A program made the position numbers and the translations under genes. The notes below the pieces were generated by a model. The model did not search any database. It was not told the origin of the DNA and worked only from the letters and a program-made list of their open reading frames with translations. A stretch of DNA of 64,000 nt from Dinghuibacter silviterrae. Lineage in GTDB: Bacteria > Bacteroidota > Bacteroidia > Chitinophagales > Chitinophagaceae. Below are positions 61,405 through 64,000 of the stretch, in pieces (positions within the stretch are counted from its first letter, which is position 1; each line of letters starts with the position of its first letter). Location of the stretch: positions 346,768-410,767 of the forward strand of contig NZ_SODV01000002.1 in assembly GCF_004366355.1 (NCBI RefSeq). Reading direction: 5' to 3'.

Positions 61405-62496
61405 ATGACGATACGTCTACAGTTATTGGCGGCGACCGCCCTGGTCCTGTCCTCCTGCGGGAGCACATCCGCCCCGGCGCCGGTGGCGGTTCCCCCTGTC
61501 CCCATCACGACCGACACGGTGAAGGAACAAAACATGACGTTTTCCACGGTCTACCCCGGAAAGGTGGTGCCTTTGCGGCAGGTGGACATACACGCGGACG
61601 TCCAAGGGTACGTCACCGGCATCTTTTTTAAGGACGGACAACACGTCCGCCAGGGGGCATTGCTGTATGAGATTGATAAACGAAAATACCAGGCGGCGTA
61701 TGACCAGGCCGTCGCCAGCCTGCACACGGCGGAGGCCTCCCTTGTCAAGGACCAGCAGGACGTGGATCGCTATACCCGTCTCTACCAGCAGGACGCCGTG
61801 GCCAAACAAAAGCTGGACTATGCCGTGAGCGCCCAGAAGTCGGACCAGGCACAGGTCGAGGCGGCCAAGGCGGCCATGGCCAGTGCCGGCACGGACCTGA
61901 AATATGCGTCGATCACGGCGCCATTCGACGGTACGATCGGGATTTCCCAGGTCAGGCTGGGCGCGGTTGTCACCCAAGGCTCCACGATCCTCAATACCAT
62001 CTCCAGCGACGACCCCATGGCGGTGGATTTCCAACTGGACGAAAAACAGCTCCCGGCCTTTGAAAAGGTGCTGCATCAGTTTGGCCGGCTGGACTCCCTG
62101 TTCACGCTGTACCTCCCCGATCAGACGCGTTACCCGGCCTTTGGCACCTTTTATACCATGGACCGGGCGGTGGACCCCCAGATGGGGACGATCACGGTCC
62201 GGGTGACCGCGCCCAACAAAATGAACGACCTCAGGGCGGGGCTAAGCGTCAACGTACGCGTGCTCAATCCATCGGGCGGACCGCAGACCGTTATCCCGAT
62301 GATCGCGGCCGTGGAGCAAATGAGCGAATACTTCGTCTTTGTCGTCCAGGATTCCACCGTCCGTCAGCAGCGCGTGAAGTTGGGCTCCAGGAACGGCGCC
62401 CTGGTCGTGGTGCTCGACGGGCTGAAGCCCGGGGACGTCATCGCCCGGGATGGTATCCAGCGCCTGCACGACAAGAGTGTGGTGAAACTCAAATAA
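61405..62496 (+). CDS. RND-pump periplasmic adaptor (HlyD/MFP family)
   Basis: This 363-residue lipoprotein has lipobox 'VLSSCG' near residue 18. It has the MFP domains in order: beta-barrel/lipoyl 'YPGKVVPLRQVDIHADVQGY', coiled-coil hairpin 'YDQAVASLHTAEASLVKDQQ' and 'ITAPFDGTIGISQVRLGAVV', then beta barrel and membrane-proximal 'LKPGDVIARDGIQRLHDKSV'. It bridges TolC and the RND permease encoded next. Confidence 0.95.
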   Translation: MTIRLQLLAATALVLSSCGSTSAPAPVAVPPVPITTDTVKEQNMTFSTVYPGKVVPLRQVDIHADVQGYVTGIFFKDGQHVRQGALLYEIDKRKYQAAYDQAVASLHTAEASLVKDQQDVDRYTRLYQQDAVAKQKLDYAVSAQKSDQAQVEAAKAAMASAGTDLKYASITAPFDGTIGISQVRLGAVVTQGSTILNTISSDDPMAVDFQLDEKQLPAFEKVLHQFGRLDSLFTLYLPDQTRYPAFGTFYTMDRAVDPQMGTITVRVTAPNKMNDLRAGLSVNVRVLNPSGGPQTVIPMIAAVEQMSEYFVFVVQDSTVRQQRVKLGSRNGALVVVLDGLKPGDVIARDGIQRLHDKSVVKLK

Positions 62497-62503
62497 GACC
62501 GTT

Positions 62504-64000
62504 ATGATCGCCGATACTTTCATCCGACGTCCCAATACCGCCATCGTCATTTCCATCGTCATCGTTTTGGTGGGGCTCCTGTCCATGTCCAGCCTGCCCA
62601 TCAGCCAGTATCCCAACATCTCTCCCCCGGTGGTGTCGGTCACGGCGACCTATACCGGGGCGGATGCCCAGACGATCGAACAGACGGTGGCCACCCCCAT
62701 CGAAATCCAGGTCAACGGGGTACCGGGCATGGACTATATCCAGACGGCGAATACGAGCTCCGGCGTCATGAACATGAGCGTGAACTTCCAGATCGGCACG
62801 GACGTGGATATCGCGGCCCTGGACGTCCAGAACCGGGCCGCCATCGCGGCGCCCTTGTTGCCGCAGGAAGTTAGCCGGCTGGGCGTGGTGGTCCGCAAAA
62901 GAAGCCCGACCATCCTCCTGCTGGTTGCATTGTTCTCCCCCAAAGGGACGCACAGCGTCCCCTTCATGGACAACTACGCCAACATCTATCTCCGGGATGC
63001 GCTGTTGCGGGTTCCGGGGGTGGGGGACGTCATTTCCCGGGCGGACGACTTTAGCATGCGCGTCTGGATGAAACCGGACAAACTGGCGCAGTACAAACTC
63101 ACGGCCGGGGACATTACCAATGCGCTGCAGGAACAAAACGTGCAGGTAGCCGCCGGCGCCGTAGGGGCCCCTCCGCAGCCGGGCGGCCAGCCGTTCGAGT
63201 ATAACGTATACGTCAACGGACGGCTCAACCAGGTATCGGACTTCGAAAACATCATCGTCAAAACGGACCCCGCCACGCATTCGCTCATCTACCTCAAGGA
63301 CGTGGCCAGGGTCGAGCTCGGGAAATTCGCCTATGCCAGCAATTCCTTTGTGGACGGCCGGCCCGCGTCGTACCTCCTGGTGTACCAGACCCCGAGCAGC
63401 AACGCCCTGCAGGTGGCCAGCGGGATCTACGCGACCATGACGGAGCTCAAAAAATCTTTTCCTTACGACGTAGACTACGTCGTGCCTTTCGAGTCCGTGT
63501 CCGTTGTCAAGGTTTCCATCGATGAAGTCGAGACGACGCTCCTCGAAGCGCTGGGGCTGGTGGTATTGGTGGTTTTTCTTTTCCTTCAGAGCTGGAGAGC
63601 CACGCTGATCCCCGTGCTGGCGATACCCGTATCCATCATCGGGGCGTTTGCCTTTTTCATTCCATTGGGTTTCAGCATCAATACCCTGACCTTGTTTGGC
63701 TTCGTCCTGGCCATCGGGATCGTGGTCGACGACGCCATCGTCGTGGTCGAAGCGGTCCAGCACTATATGGACGAACAACACCTCAGCCCCAGGGACGCCA
63801 CCATCCATGCGATGAAGGACATCTCCGGTCCTGTCGTGGCCATCGCCCTTATCTTAGCCGCGGTATTCGTCCCCGTTGGCTTTACACCGGGCATCGTAGG
63901 ACGGATGTACCAGCAGTTCGCCATTACCATCGCGGTCTCGGTGGTGATCTCCGCTTTTGTGGCCCTGTCCCTGACGCCCGCCCTTTGCCTGTTGATCCTG
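62504..64000 (+). CDS. RND efflux permease of the HAE-1 family (partial, 3' end outside window)
   Basis: The 499 visible residues cover the first half of an AcrB-type pump of about 1050 residues. Visible are 'FIRRPNTAIVISIVIVLVGL' (TM1), the porter domain with 'PISQYPNISPPVVSVTATYT' and 'GVPGMDYIQTANTSSGVMNM', and TM2-TM6. The proton-relay pair sits in 'AIGIVVDDAIVVVEAV' (TM4). The full set TolC-MFP-RND indicates export of drugs, detergents or metabolites. It starts 7 bases after the adaptor stop and has no stop before position 64000. Confidence 0.95.
   Translation, partial: MIADTFIRRPNTAIVISIVIVLVGLLSMSSLPISQYPNISPPVVSVTATYTGADAQTIEQTVATPIEIQVNGVPGMDYIQTANTSSGVMNMSVNFQIGTDVDIAALDVQNRAAIAAPLLPQEVSRLGVVVRKRSPTILLLVALFSPKGTHSVPFMDNYANIYLRDALLRVPGVGDVISRADDFSMRVWMKPDKLAQYKLTAGDITNALQEQNVQVAAGAVGAPPQPGGQPFEYNVYVNGRLNQVSDFENIIVKTDPATHSLIYLKDVARVELGKFAYASNSFVDGRPASYLLVYQTPSSNALQVASGIYATMTELKKSFPYDVDYVVPFESVSVVKVSIDEVETTLLEALGLVVLVVFLFLQSWRATLIPVLAIPVSIIGAFAFFIPLGFSINTLTLFGFVLAIGIVVDDAIVVVEAVQHYMDEQHLSPRDATIHAMKDISGPVVAIALILAAVFVPVGFTPGIVGRMYQQFAITIAVSVVISAFVALSLTPALCLLIL

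Noticed and set aside
1..64000. CRISPR arrays or insertion sequences
   Set aside because: No regularly spaced direct repeats and no transposase reading frame were seen in the window.

Overview
The window looks like the chromosome of a high-GC member of the Bacteroidota, most likely Chitinophagaceae. The evidence is a SusC/SusD pair, a type IX secretion C-terminal domain protein, DUF4270, DUF4252 and DUF4907 proteins, many SPII lipoproteins, LytTR regulators and TAnnTTTG-like promoter boxes. The genus call is inference. Most of the sequence is GC-rich housekeeping and accessory DNA in short operons. One block, about 10.5-17.3 kb, is visibly AT-rich and looks horizontally acquired.

Layout: (1) 1-10.3 kb: partial BlaI-type repressor, M1 aminopeptidase, a ROK/mannose-6-phosphate isomerase fusion, a GH64 lipoprotein, a serine hydrolase and a redoxin/histidine kinase/receiver operon. 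(2) 10.5-17.1 kb: the AT-rich island. It opens with a decayed tRNA-Asp remnant and a hairpin, followed by four tightly packed genes for a PIN-like nuclease, a HerA-type ATPase, a NurA-type nuclease with a zinc-ribbon insert and a DNA methyltransferase. A ParE-type toxin/antitoxin pair closes it. This is the best candidate for an undescribed system, probably anti-phage defence. (3) 17.3-24.9 kb: an ArsR/SRPBCC/DoxX/YdeI operon with a clear operator, small hypothetical genes, SDR and AraC genes, and an ECF sigma operon with two DUF4252 proteins. (4) 25-34.9 kb: GluQRS/amidotransferase/phosphoesterase operon, a T9SS-sorted surface protein, XRE regulator, LOG protein, PnuC, an M28 peptidase and a CAP lipoprotein. 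(5) 35-52.2 kb: carbohydrate and surface genes. These are a GH12 lipoprotein, membrane proteins, a C45/phospholipase B-like hydrolase, DUF2061, GH172 (DUF2961), GH2, SusC/SusD, a cytochrome c/FG-GAP protein, NIPSNAP and a PQQ sugar dehydrogenase-like protein. (6) 52.3-64 kb: HxlR, a LytS/LytTR two-component system with a second LytTR protein, Kelch/DUF4907, DUF4270 with an outer-membrane protein, and a TolC/MFP/RND efflux operon whose pump runs off the right edge.

How the genes work together: the defence candidate would combine self/non-self marking (methyltransferase), DNA translocation (HerA), DNA degradation (NurA) and a PIN RNase-like effector. The 35-50 kb block would bind, import and trim glycans at the cell envelope. 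The last operon exports small molecules. All assignments come from reading motifs in the translated sequence. No database search was run.
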